From Mesostigma viride (Eukaryota; Streptophyta; Mesostigmatophyceae; Mesostigmatales; Mesostigmataceae), in NCBI GenBank assembly GCA_009746045.1, contig RPFO01002073.1, forward strand, positions 107,501 to 171,500: a stretch of DNA of 64,000 nt, read 5' to 3'. The notes beneath the pieces were generated by a model. The model saw only the letters and a program-made list of their open reading frames with translations, was not told the DNA's origin and made no database searches. The position numbers and the translations under genes were made by a program. Positions 30,706 through 42,019 of the stretch are shown one piece after another. Position 1 is the stretch's first letter, and the number at the start of each line of letters is the position of its first letter.

Positions 30706-33700
30706 CCAAAGCTGTCCTGGTCTAGTTTTGGCTGACAGTTTGTTGATTTAGTGGGACGGTACGAGTGTATACTTTCCAGACCATTCGGTTCGATCGGGTG
30801 ACGGACTTTGGTGCTGAGTTTTTAGGTCCGAGATACTGTACGGACCATATACTTTACGAGATCGACCCGTTGTAATTGTTTTTGGGTCGGGACTATATGT
30901 GAAGTGCTGCAAGATGTTGTACCGGTGCTGGTGTGGCACCGGCGGTACGGTTTGGATTGCTTATGCTGTCACCGTACGTTGTGTAGCAGGATCCGCGCTT
31001 CGCGCGAATTAGTGCGTACAGTGCTGCCTAGGAGGCGTCGTGCCTTTGTGCCCACATACTGTTTACGCCACGCCACTTAGTCTCTGTGATTATGAGTCGT
31101 ACGCCGCGCCACTGTTTTGGCTGTGGGCCGCTCCACTTTTGGCCGGGCGCCGCAATCCAACCTTGTGTTTGTGGTGCAATGTGACTTATAGGATGAATCA
31201 ATGGTCCAATGCCGTAGATTTACAGATCGACGGCCTGCTATGCGCTGGACCACAGAACAAGTGTTGTTCCTTCACGCGTTTTCACATACTCTCATGCTAC
31301 ACACTTCTCGTCGCCTGCTATGGGCGGCGTGACCATTATGAGGGTCGGCAAATATTGATATTGTAACACATCACCTAAAAATGGCCTTTATGGTTACATG
31401 GGGTCATATCTCCCACACATATAGTCAGATATCGGGGTGCCTTTCTGGACTTAAGGTCCCCCTAGGACCCTGTTCACATCACATAAATTGGGGGGCCAAC
31501 TGACCTATTTTAAGCATCAAACCGTGACGTGGAAAAGTGCAAAAAACGATGTTTTCCAGGCATAAGGAGGCTATAGCAGCCACACACAAGTAGTAAATGT
31601 AGTCCAGTTCAGCTGGAAATGGTCATGCTTATTAATTTACATCCAAAGACAAAAACCGCCCTTAAGTATGCAATGTAGGACCAAACTATGTGCTATAATT
31701 CTGGCATACATGAGCCAAAACACCGTTTTAGTGCATTATTTTCAAACTTATGAAGCCCCTGCCAGCACATATGTGGCCCAATCATGCCAGAATTCGTCAA
31801 ATTAATAGCACAATACTTGAACTTACACTAGAACACAAGTTGGACATATTAGGACCACTGCCGGCCCACTGAAAGTGACGGATGCAAGCAGAAATAGAGC
31901 GATTTTTGCCAAAATACTCAATATTCTGCGCCATTGTCTTGTAAAACTTTGCATTCTTCACTCCATTATCGTCATGGCTGTCATGGGATTCATATACGCC
32001 ACTGGGGCTGGATACATTATAGCCAACACAGACGAAAAAAGCGATCATCAAGGGACAAAATCACCATCAATCATGCAGTAGATGCTGGCATTCGGAACAA
32101 GCACCGTAGTGCCTACAAGCCTCAAGAAGGGGAGCTTGGCTGACCAGTCGTGCCTGTCGGTTGACCAGTCTCTTTTCTAAATGGGCCCCGCTCGGCAGCA
32201 CACACAATCTCCTTTGCAGTACTTGGCCCACTCTGCTGGGCACCCCTGCTGTGCGTGTCTTTTAGCACCTAATCCGAATATATATCTGCCAGGTGCCTCT
32301 CTGCTACATGGAAATACAAAGCGCCATCAAGGACAGCAGTGGCTTGGGCTGCTATTCGATTGAGCTCAGCACCTAGCTGCTAGCTGTACAACATGATTCT
32401 GCATCAGTGCGTGTCCTAATTGCGCCCCCCCGCCCCCTTGCCATCATCGTCATGCTCATCGTAGTCTTTGGAACGTGCACTGAACTCCAACCCTTGGACA
32501 GTCCATAATAGGTCATTAAGAATCTGTGCATGTAATGCTAGCTCTTCTCAGTTGAACTCATCTACCACCGGCCTCTCATGGTCGTGTCATCTCTCATGTA
32601 ATCCACCTAGGTTTATCGTGGCCACTGATCTTTCAGCCCCTCCTGACATCAAAATCTGGGCAAACACACTGTTGACATTGCCCTTCCTTTTTAGCCTGCA
32701 TGGCTCCTCATGTTTATCCTTATCTCATCCCTCAACACACCTAGAACTGTCTATTCATCCCCCTTGCATAGGCGGTGCATAATTGCGGCGTGATGGGGGA
32801 TTGCCAAAAATAGGTGTAAAATGCATGGGATGCATGGCACGGGGAGGCTCACACTCGATCATCGGTTTACAATCACACTCATGTGCTAACAATGTCCCTC
32901 TCTGCTTTTGACACTGCATGCACATGCATTTCCTACCGGCTATATCAAGCCTTTAGTGTGGTTTGGTGCATCAAGAGAAATGGCAGGTCAGCTGCTGAGT
33001 GCATCAGACCACATTTGTGTTAAGTGTACGCTTGCAACGCTGTTTGCCCACCGCATGGAGCTCCCCTTTCGGACAGTGGCACAAGTAGCACTTACACCTT
33101 ACTCCCAGCCGCTCACCCTGCCCATGCTAGCAACAAGAACAAATGCATGGTCCCCATCCCAACGTAAGGTGCATCACATTGATGGCACTGCCATCACCTA
33201 GCAGTGTGCCACCCCTCTCCACCTCATCCAGTCAGTACTCTGAAAGGCCAGGGCCCCAACAAACCTTTCAAGACATGCCACTCCTCAATTAAAGAAGGCA
33301 ACCCCTCAAAGAAGGCGAGGCAGTTTAGGTATAGTAGGGGGGCTTTGGGTAAGTTAAAAGATGATAGAGTTCACTATAACACAGGCCACGGCAACGACAA
33401 CCTGCTTCACCCGCTGCATCCATACATCACAAGCCATAAACTGCACAGCCTGGCATGATTGCCTAAGGGTCACGTGATCCAAGATGCCCTTCAGGCTCAC
33501 CCCAGCACACCGGCCCATCCTCACCACCCCACTGGTCATAGTCATCTACAGTGGCATCAAACTCCTCTATAGGACAGAGTGCAGTAAAGGCAACATAGAC
33601 GTCCTGACACTATGGAATAAGAACGTGGCTGCTACCTTAGTACTGCCCTTAAAAAAAAATGTCGATTGCTTGCACACATACGCATTCAATTCTTCGATCA

Positions 33701-34880
33701 AGCAAGCATGCTAACACCTTCACAGCACATCCCAAGGTTGACATCCATCGAGCTTTGTCAAAAAGCATTACTTCCTGATGCAAACTTAGCTGTCAAGCTA
33801 GGAGGAGGAAAGCTAGGTAAAGAGGTGAGATAGACCCCCCCACAGCACCTTCCTGCACCAAAACCATGACAATATCATCCAGAGCTTGCTAAATACGTAC
33901 AGCTAACCGGTAGCGGGCGACCTTGCAGTCCAGGTTCAGCGCGAACATCTCGTGTCAGCACCCGGCGGAGATGGCGGACGCGAACCCACAATGCTATAAA
34001 AGCGAGTCATAAGACTATTTCGGGGGAGCGGTGAACGGCTTGGAACACCGAAGGTATGCCGCGACAAAAGCCTGAAGTTTTTCTCGGAAATACACGCCTG
34101 GATGTGGATTAGGGCACCGTAGTCGTGCTTGTGCTTGCGTTGCGAGCAGGCAACCCGTGTTTCTTGCAGTGTCGAGCAGTAACAGATGGTGGCGCGAGAG
34201 CAATATGTGACTTTTAAATCATGGCTACACAGCTTACACCTCCGCAGGCATGTTGGAACAAGCCCCGCCATGCCGTGAGCCGAAAAAAAGGAAGAAACGC
34301 ATCAAGCCAGGACGGTCCTAAACGTCACTGAAAACAGCAAAATCTGACCTGCCGGCAGGTAATGCAACAGCCTGGAAAATGTGATTCGTTTCTCGAAAAA
34401 CTGATTAGCGCTCGATCGTGAAAGTAGACTTGAAGCCCATTCGGATTCGACCTTTTGGGAATTGTGAGCTTCCAACAAAAAAGTTTCCCCCACAATTAAT
34501 AAACATGCATTTTCGCTGCCAATTCCAGATCTGGCCGACACAAAAAAACAGCGTCTCAGTTTGCGAATTATTTTGACGCATGAACATACGCGAATAATAT
34601 CTACCATGCATCATCGCAAAGCAAGAGAGTTTACGCGTCGTTTGCATCCATCGCAGCGACTTAACATGCATAATTGACTTTTGACTGATATTCCGGCGGA
34701 CATAGGGTCGACAGCCATGCGAGGTGGAATTTTTCTGGTCCGGTCGTCCTCCTCAACGCGACGCGTTCGCGCCAAAATTCCCAGGATCTCATGTGACCGG
34801 ACGGACCGATTTTAGGTGATGTGAATGAAAGCTTCTTCTTCTTACAATAATAATTAAGGTTGAAAGAGTCGCAACTTTCC
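30706..34880. other. Unannotated DNA, 4.2 kb
   Basis: No recognisable domain on either strand. The longest ORFs (about 60-110 codons, for example 31040-31366 plus) have no family resemblance. Composition is closer to AT-rich at 31370-32000 than the flanks. No inverted or direct repeat with clear boundaries was seen. Confidence 0.45.
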
Positions 34881-34924
34881 TCCTCTACCTGGGTATTTGC
34901 AACATGGTATCGGAGGTGATGGCT
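34881..34924 (+). other. Possible remnant of a canonical copia LTR end and PBS
   Basis: TTGCAACA is directly followed by TGGTATCGGAGGTGATGG. A CAACA end plus TGGTATC resembles the LTR/PBS junction of ordinary plant copia elements (initiator-Met tRNA). No matching LTR was found, so this is weak. Confidence 0.25.
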
Positions 34925-35258
34925 TTATTTTGAGTAAGAAACCTTGGTTTTCTCCTAGGTTCTTTACTCTTTGGTCAAAGAGCTTGTGTGGGGACGCCCA
35001 ATATTTTTTGCAAGCTTGGACTGCGCCATTTCTTCGCCTTTGTGACGAGTGCCACTTTCTCTGGGAGAGTGGTGAAAATTCTGGATTGTAAAGGGCACCT
35101 CTCTTCTTGTTGCTGTTTTATTGGAAGGAATAAGACCTCAGGCCAGAGGCATCCAAGGAGGTGTTACCTGAATTCGTTTCTAGTTTGAACGGTTTTGATT
35201 TGCTTGGCAAGGGTGGAGGACCTGTGTCTCCACAGTTTTCTGGAAGCTTCTGTATTGT

Positions 35259-35548
35259 ATGGCAAGTGATCTGACTAGGGCCATTCTGGTTTATAGGGCT
35301 CCTGGTGATCCTCTTGTTGTGCCACCTGTTGACTACGGCACAGGTGTTGAGGGTATCTTACCTACCCCTTATTTGGGAACAATTGAGATAGATTACAGGG
35401 GTCAAATTTTCCGGTGGGAGGTTGTTCTGTCTCCTGAGACCCTGAGAGAGCTGGCCCAGATCTTTGAGCGCATATGCACCCTTCTCGTTTGCCTGGGGTT
35501 GCACAATTGGGATATAACGTGGACGGCTGGCATTTTATGCAGCGTGAC
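35259..35548 (+). pseudogene. Unrecognised ORF interrupted by element G
   Basis: From ATG 35259 the frame reads MASDLTRAILVYRAPGDPLV, TPYLGTIEIDYRGQIFRWEV and LSPETLRELAQIFERICT, then shifts to give LGYNVDGWHFMQRDQ at the border of G. The sequence looks protein-like but I do not recognise a family. It is cut by G and then by element B, so its 3' part is not visible. Confidence 0.35.
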
Positions 35549-36972
35549 CAGGTTGGCAAATACGTGCGTATTGTCAAAATAAATACGGCAATACGCGTTT
35601 TTTTGGCCCCGACGTACTATACACGTATTTTGTCAGGAATACGTGATTTGGACTTGGAAATTTTCGAGGTTCGAGCTGGGGCAGCGCTTGGCGCCAGGCC
35701 AACCGGACCGTGGCGCGGCGCCTACCTTAAATACCAAGATTTTTTCTAAGAACTAAGAATTTTCTACACTGTACTATGAGCTAGGCTTTTCGCAAGTCCA
35801 GTAATGACTTGGCAGTTGGCAAGCTAGCTGAAATTACACGGAGAGACCGAGAGAGTGCCAGCACGATGAAAATGCCAGCTGTGCTGGGATTGTGGTATTT
35901 GTAATAACACAGCCTGTATCCGCAGGCCAGAAATCGGGAGAATCCGGACCATGGTAGCTCGAGCCTGCCGTTATCTTGTCCGCGTTTTCGAGTCGTTCAG
36001 GATGATGAAGATGAATGGTGTTGGAAATGTGTAGCCTTGTGCAATGATTGAAACTATGGCTGGCTTACGTGTAGAGCGACTAGATGACCTAGACGGTGGG
36101 GCCGGAAACAGCATGCTTGATCAGGGCGTGTGTTTCGAGCCTAACTGGCCGGGAGTGTCTAGTGGTGAGCACCATGCATTGCTGTGATCGCTCTCCCACC
36201 ATTTACGAGGAAATACCCGCAAATGGAAAACCACTGAAAAGTTCTAGCTAGTCAGTCATCACGTTAGCCTTGCCGTGATTCCAAACGTCCAAGAACTGCA
36301 CACATTGCAAAGGCAAAAAGCCGGAGGACAGCACTTTCAAATGTGCGGCGGGAACCAAAAGCCCGCGTATGCCAGAAAACATCGTGTTGCTGCAGCGACG
36401 CGACGATGTGGACAACGAATCCAGTGCCGAGCTCGGAACGGCCGCAAAGGAGATCTGGCATCACAGGGTTCAGATGTGCGGAGATACTATGCGATCCAGC
36501 CGGTCCACGACCTGTTTGTAGAGCTTGCAAGGAATGTGCACATGCAGTAATGGGTACGTAAATTATGGTGGCAGGTTGGTAGGGAATAAGTGCAAGGAAT
36601 GTGCACATATTGCATTAAAAAATTATGGAAGGCAGGGTTCAGATGTGCGGAGATACTATGCGATCCAGCCGGTCCACGACCTGTTTGCAGAGCTTGCAAG
36701 GAATGTGCACTTGCAGTAATGGGTACGTAAATTATGGTGGCAGGTTGGTGGGGAATAAGTGCAAGGAATGGTGCAGATTGAATTATGCCTTCCACCATAA
36801 TTTACTGATCTCCATGCATAACAATGCCCCCTAAGGCCTTAACCCTAAAGGCCCATTCATAACCATGCTGCACACTGCCACGTATTCTGCTGACGTATTC
36901 TGCCATGCTCCACGTATAATACTCGTATTTTGAGGCCGACGTATTTGACGTACCGAAGTATTGGCCAACCTG
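35549..36972. mobile_element. hAT-like non-autonomous element G carrying exon-like cargo
   Basis: Starts CAGGTTGGCAAATACG and ends GTATTGGCCAACCTG, a near-perfect inverted repeat of about 15 bases, directly flanked on both sides by GCAGCGTGAC (10 bp). Subterminal CGTATT-rich sequence and a GGATTTGGACTT-like block match element F, so it belongs to the F family. Inside is an inverted copy of the exon-like unit at 27913-28650 and a 169-bp tandem duplication. No transposase is encoded. Confidence 0.75.
36466..36775. repeat. 169-bp tandem duplication in element G
   Basis: GGTTCAGATGTGCGGAGATA occurs at 36468 and 36637 with matching downstream sequence (period 169), the second copy ending near 36775. 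Confidence 0.85.
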
Positions 36973-36982
36973 GCAGCGTGAC

Positions 36983-37685
36983 AGTTAACGTTCTTAGCAA
37001 ACGCAATGTGAAGGATACGGTTGCAATGCAGCAATGTGTGAATATGGTTGGAAACGGAGCTTTGTTAAAATTGGATAATGTTACAGCGCTCACACACTTG
37101 AGGCTTGTACACGCGTTTGCCAAGTCAAGGCAACACACGTGAGGCGGGCTCGCAAGAGTCTCTGATGCCCAATTGGCACTGGCCTATTCTTTATATACTT
37201 GTGCACTGTGCTTTGCTAGGCCTGAGCAGCCTAGGAGGCCTGCTCAGTAATAACACTCCCGGTACAGTATTCACTACCTGTACAGCGCCCAGTTCCTATA
37301 CAGTAGGTCTGCCATACAGGCACAGTGACCACAGAGCGCAGTCCACAGTGACTATTGCATCTGCACCTAGAAGTCCAGGACTAAGCCTGCGGTACCAACA
37401 GACCACAGGTTAAGGTTCCTATTTCCTGCGTACGACGTATTAATCCAATACCGTCGCAGGTACAGCACCTAATTCCTGTCAGCCCAGGAATTACTGTCGA
37501 CCCCATATGTCGTCGGCAAATATTCACGTCCGACTTAGAAGAACAGCCGGCTCGCGCTCGCGCGCGACCGGGAAGTCGGAACGCCATAACTTTCTTGATA
37601 CTTGTCGGAATGAACTCGTTCCGGTGCCGCTGGAATCGCAGAGATATGCCGAATCAGGATCACGCCAATGCGCTTGGCGTTAACT
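36983..37685 (-). repeat. 3' LTR of element B
   Basis: 703 bp; on the minus strand it starts AGTTAACGCC and ends AACGTTAACT, an 8-bp perfect terminal inverted repeat (AGTTAACG/CGTTAACT). A TATATAAAGAATAG box lies near 37190. Confidence 0.93.
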
Positions 37686-38432
37686 CCAATCCTTTCTTTT
37701 CTTGAGCTGTAGCAGCTCACACAAGTCTACATACAAACACACACAATGGGTACTGGACATCCTCCCCGACTACAAGTCACAACCCGCTGGGCATGACAGT
37801 CAGCTTGGATTCCTTATTATATGTACATAGCACCCATACTGGCTCAGGAGCACAAACAAATTACAATGAGTCCCTATCCCTTCACGGGAGGCTCGTTGTG
37901 TTACCCATGTACAAGAGGTTGGCCAACTGTGGCAGCCCATAGGTGTTCAGCTAAGAACTTGAGAAGTATGTACAACCTTCAGGACCTTAGGCGAAACCCC
38001 ACAGATCACCCACAACAGCTCATCAGAAAACATTGCTGACCCCCAGACGGGAGTCGGCGCCGGTCTGCTGCCCCTTATCGAACCAGACACAACATCTACG
38101 CGAAGCACATGCAAAACACAAGCTCCTATACTCGTTCCAACCGTGGAAAATCAGGGGACCTGTCGCCACCTCACCAGCATGGTGGATGGGTCAGCCAGTC
38201 CGTGAAACTCCGCCTTAAGACGGCACCAGGGAATCGAACCCCGCCCACAAACCACAGATCTGGGGAAACCTCAGACTGAGATGAAAACCCCAGATAGACA
38301 TCTCTCCATCAGAGACAATGTCAGACATTCCCACACCAGAGACATGTCTCACCCCTCAAGGTGTGCTCAGGATTATGTACAATCAAGCTCCCAGCCTGAT
38401 ATCCAGAGACTTAAGCACCCAGCTCTCAGCTT
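37686..38432 (-). other. 3' untranslated region of element B
   Basis: Non-coding, closely similar to 26268-27077 of element A but with one copy of the 60-bp unit. It contains the purine tract AAGAAAAGAAAGGATTGG next to the LTR and the T-arm-like hairpin. Confidence 0.8.
38227..38243 (-). other. tRNA T-arm-like hairpin in element B
   Basis: Minus strand CGGGG-TTCGATT-CCCTG, identical to element A at 26457-26473. Confidence 0.7.
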
Positions 38433-41400
38433 TTAGACAGATAGACCGACTTGACAGTCAGCATTCATGAGCTTCCTCAGTACATTGTACTGGGCTGGGG
38501 CCTTGTGTGGCAGCTTTGTCAATGCATCAGCAGGGTTCTCCTCGCCAGGGATATGCTTCAAGTCAACCAAACTGGCCAACTCCTTCAGCAACAAATAATC
38601 CAGGTCCCGGCTTCTGGCCAGCTGCTTGTGAACAAACTGGACCATACCCATGCTGTCTGTTAGCAACAACGTCTCCATCTGCAAGGTCCAAGGGGTAACT
38701 GAAGCCAGCTCCAGCATTAACTCCTTTATGTACAGGCTGGACTGGATCCCCTCGCATATGGCCCTGCATTCTGCCACATCTGAACTGATACAGACCCTCT
38801 TCTGCAGTCTGCTGTACCAGCTGAACAAACTTGCCCTGCTCTGATAAAAAGCAAACAGAGCAGCAGATCTCCCCCTGACCTTGGTAACCTGGCGAGCATC
38901 CATGGAACTGTCAACAAAGATCTCCAAGGTGATAGGCTGGGCAAAGTCAATCCCAGACAAAATCAGATCAGGGGTACTCTCCACCAACCGGGCTATGACT
39001 CGAGGCTTCTCATCCTCAAGCACCTCATCAGGCATTCTGCTATGGACCATCAAAGACGGACCACAGATGCTGGCAAACCAGGCCCACATGCCTCTCAACT
39101 CAGGTCCTGCAGCCTGGGTGATCTTCTCTGGCAAGGCCTTCACAATGGTCTGTTTATAATCTCCTCCAGCCTGAAGCCTGATACTCCACTCCCCGTCCCT
39201 CCTGAACAGGGTAGCCTGCATTCCACAGAACACTACAGGCTTGTTGGGCTCCTGCCACAGCTCCTTGCCCAGTGAAAACTTGCCACTGATGACAGGAATA
39301 AACTTCTTCAGCCAGGTCGTGGGGGCTAGCAAATGCAGATCATCTCCATGCAAACTAGCATACACTGGCAGACCCTCCCATTGGGCCAGCAGCAAACAGG
39401 GATCAACTGAAGACACTCTCAAGCCACACTCACTGATCAGAGCTTCCTGCAGCGTGAGTCTCCAGATGATTGGGCTCGACCTGAGTCCTTCCAGGCCCTT
39501 CAGAATAACCAGGAATTGTTGATGCAGCTCCAGCTTCCAGATGGCAGGCACCTCAACACAGTAAGGCTCATCCTGCTTCCACACCCTCCTGGCCACTTCT
39601 GGATCAGATTTTAAAAATGCCCTCTTGAAGTCCAGCAGCACTGATGACATAGCTGCTCCCCTGTTCAGCAACCCCACGTAGAGACATAGCAAAATTCTCC
39701 ATGTGTCGTGTAGCATCCCTGGCGTGTATAGCTCCTCTCCTGGCAGACTCCCCGTGCCGTGATACTCATTCAGGACAGGCCTGACATGGGGCACTGATAC
39801 CTCATCCACAACCTTCCTCTTCAGCACAAATCTCAAAGCAAGCTTCCTTGATGCTGGGGGACGTCTGTCTGTTGGTGCAGCACACTCAAACTGCAACCAC
39901 TCCTCCAATGCCTTGGAGAAGGCGAGCTTCCAAGCCTCAAACAAAGTAGGCGAGCTCATCTCTTGGACCAGCTGGTCATATGTCAAAGGAGAGTGTGCAG
40001 CAAGGCTCCTGTGAGTTATGCCAATACTGCTGGGGTGCAACACAGCTGGAATCACCAAACTGGCCGCTGGGGGCACCTCCCCTTCATCCCATTTTACACC
40101 CTTGACCGGCTTGGCCCTGCACCTGACTGGAAATGTTGTCCTGAAATTTTCTAGGGGAATCATCCCCCAGCCATCTCTTCTCAGAGCTGTAGCTCTGATA
40201 GAAATCCCAGGATTGCCCAGAAAATTCTGACCCAAAATCACAGGGCCATCATAGTCCTCTAGGACAAGGAAGGTCACATCCACACCCATGACAGGGGCAG
40301 TAACCTCTCCCAACACCCTTAGATGCGTCCTACCACTGAAATCAGACACCCAGGGGCAACTTGGTTCTCCGACCAGCAGTTCTCCTGTATGCTGAGGTCC
40401 CATGACAGAAACCTGTGCATTGGTATCTATCTCCATGGCAGCTACCTCAGGTTCATCCAACTGGACAAGCTTGGACACCTTAGGCTCCTTCTTGGCTCTT
40501 TGCAAAGCCTGTACAATATCTGATAGACGCACACCCCTAGGCCTGGTGTCGGGCCGTTCCGGAGGTGCAGCCTGTCCGCCTGCTTGCCCAACCACCGTAT
40601 GTGAAGGTACCCCAGGGGCCGGGCCAGGGTCACCCTGAGGGCTCGATACAGCTGTAGCACCCTGATCAGGAAGCTCCACGTCACCCCCGCCTTGTACACC
40701 AGCGGGCACCTGGAAGAGGTCTCCTTGATTACCTCCCCGGGGACGGATCTTTGACCAGGACAGACGGTGCACTGCTTGGGAGCCATCAATGGCCACCCAG
40801 CACTTATGGCCAGCGGCTTCTACTCGGGTCACCACCCCATCATGCCAGCTGCCACGTTTCCCTGGAAAGCTTGGTTCCTTCCACACAACAACCTGTTGTC
40901 CAACGTTAGGTTCTAGGACACTCCAGCCCTTGTCTTTCTGCCTCAGCTTGAGGAACTTGGCCTCTAGCTTCTCCTTCCATGCCTGCTCAGCATCAGCTGG
41001 CAGCATCCTGGTATGCAGCATAAGAGGATTGATGGCAATGTCACCAAAGAACATGGGAGTCCTCAGGTTCAGCCTATCCTCCACAGAACGTAGCCATGCA
41101 GATGTCACAATGGCAGATGACGTCCTTGGAATCCTCTCCACCAGCAGCACAGTCTTGATCTCTTGGATGGCTCTCTCCACCACCCCTTGCTGGCCGTGGC
41201 TCTCCCTGGGTGTAATCAGCAACTCTGGAAACTCTGGCAGGTTCTCACAGCACTCAAACTGAATGTCACACTGCAACAACTCCAACCCAGGGTACCTGCT
41301 CCTTGTCAACTTCAGAGCAGCAATCAATGTAGGCTTCTCCATGTCAGGCAGGATCTCTAGGGTCTTGTACTTGGTATATCTGTCCACTGCCACCAGCAGC

Positions 41401-41990
41401 TTCAAACCCCTGATTCTCTGAATATCTACCTGCACATGGCCTGGCTGCAAAATAGGAGTCCTGGCATGAGACTGCTTGGGCTTTCTAGCAACTAGCCTGC
41501 ACTTGCAAGCTTGAGCAACCTGTTGGCAGATGGAGTACAACTCACTTCCTCCCAGCCGTCTAGCAACTTGCAAAGACTGAGCTGCATGGCCAAACATGGT
41601 ATGCAACCTTGAGGCAATGTCATACAAGAGAGAAAATCTTTTATTGTCATTATTAGCACTCAAGGTATGTACAGATCCCTTATGTACAGGAGGCACCAGG
41701 GTCGTGCCTGTCAGACTGTCTCCAGCCCTATCCTCATCCTGACCATCCTGTGCCAGTCCTGCACGGTCAGAATGCTTCTGAGATCCACCTGGGTCCACAT
41801 CACCAGGTCCTACCTCAGGCTCAGCACCGCCATGGCGGGCACGTTGGCGAGTAACCACTGCAGCTACAGCTGGCATACTCTCTGTGGTAACCAAGCTTGC
41901 CCCATCGTGTCCAATAGGCTCTTTCACTAGAGCATGGGGCTGCCCCTCACTGCCGTCACTAGCAGCTACATTACACACCCCTGGGGGCAC
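38433..41990 (-). CDS. Copia-like pol with integrase-protease-RT-RNase H order
   Basis: Intact 1185-residue polyprotein. Residues ~125-170: His/Cys zinc region (RLHTMFGHA...ACKCRLVARK). Residues ~185-280: integrase core, VQVDIQRIRGLKLLVAVDRY, LLQCDIQFE (Asp242) and SHGQQGVVERAIQEIK (Glu272). Residues ~515-620: retropepsin-like domain, AAMEIDTNAQVSVMG (Asp522; DTN replaces DTG) and GPVILGQNFLGNPG. Residues ~740-920: RT, SSVLLDFKRAFLKSD, ILKGLEGLRSSPIIW and YASLHGDDLHLL (HGDD instead of YVDD). Residues ~1020-1160: copia-type RNase H, IFVDSSMDARQ, SSDVAECRAICEG, LTDSMGMVQFV, NPADALTKLP. No protease motif precedes integrase. The first ~115 residues are low-complexity linker; the ORF may be entered by frameshift or processing from gag. 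It makes the cDNA and integrates it. Confidence 0.9.
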   Translation of the reverse strand: MPPGVCNVAASDGSEGQPHALVKEPIGHDGASLVTTESMPAVAAVVTRQRARHGGAEPEVGPGDVDPGGSQKHSDRAGLAQDGQDEDRAGDSLTGTTLVPPVHKGSVHTLSANNDNKRFSLLYDIASRLHTMFGHAAQSLQVARRLGGSELYSICQQVAQACKCRLVARKPKQSHARTPILQPGHVQVDIQRIRGLKLLVAVDRYTKYKTLEILPDMEKPTLIAALKLTRSRYPGLELLQCDIQFECCENLPEFPELLITPRESHGQQGVVERAIQEIKTVLLVERIPRTSSAIVTSAWLRSVEDRLNLRTPMFFGDIAINPLMLHTRMLPADAEQAWKEKLEAKFLKLRQKDKGWSVLEPNVGQQVVVWKEPSFPGKRGSWHDGVVTRVEAAGHKCWVAIDGSQAVHRLSWSKIRPRGGNQGDLFQVPAGVQGGGDVELPDQGATAVSSPQGDPGPAPGVPSHTVVGQAGGQAAPPERPDTRPRGVRLSDIVQALQRAKKEPKVSKLVQLDEPEVAAMEIDTNAQVSVMGPQHTGELLVGEPSCPWVSDFSGRTHLRVLGEVTAPVMGVDVTFLVLEDYDGPVILGQNFLGNPGISIRATALRRDGWGMIPLENFRTTFPVRCRAKPVKGVKWDEGEVPPAASLVIPAVLHPSSIGITHRSLAAHSPLTYDQLVQEMSSPTLFEAWKLAFSKALEEWLQFECAAPTDRRPPASRKLALRFVLKRKVVDEVSVPHVRPVLNEYHGTGSLPGEELYTPGMLHDTWRILLCLYVGLLNRGAAMSSVLLDFKRAFLKSDPEVARRVWKQDEPYCVEVPAIWKLELHQQFLVILKGLEGLRSSPIIWRLTLQEALISECGLRVSSVDPCLLLAQWEGLPVYASLHGDDLHLLAPTTWLKKFIPVISGKFSLGKELWQEPNKPVVFCGMQATLFRRDGEWSIRLQAGGDYKQTIVKALPEKITQAAGPELRGMWAWFASICGPSLMVHSRMPDEVLEDEKPRVIARLVESTPDLILSGIDFAQPITLEIFVDSSMDARQVTKVRGRSAALFAFYQSRASLFSWYSRLQKRVCISSDVAECRAICEGIQSSLYIKELMLELASVTPWTLQMETLLLTDSMGMVQFVHKQLARSRDLDYLLLKELASLVDLKHIPGEENPADALTKLPHKAPAQYNVLRKLMNADCQVGLSV

Positions 41991-42019
41991 CCTCCAGGGT
42001 TCAGGGATGTGTGCAGGCT

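Noticed and set aside
30706-34880. Host gene in the 4-kb stretch
   Set aside because: No ORF with a domain, no consistent exon series and no repeat boundaries; left as unannotated.
34881-34924. Full canonical copia element near 34.9 kb
   Set aside because: Only a CAACA plus TGGTATC junction is seen; no second LTR and no pol nearby.
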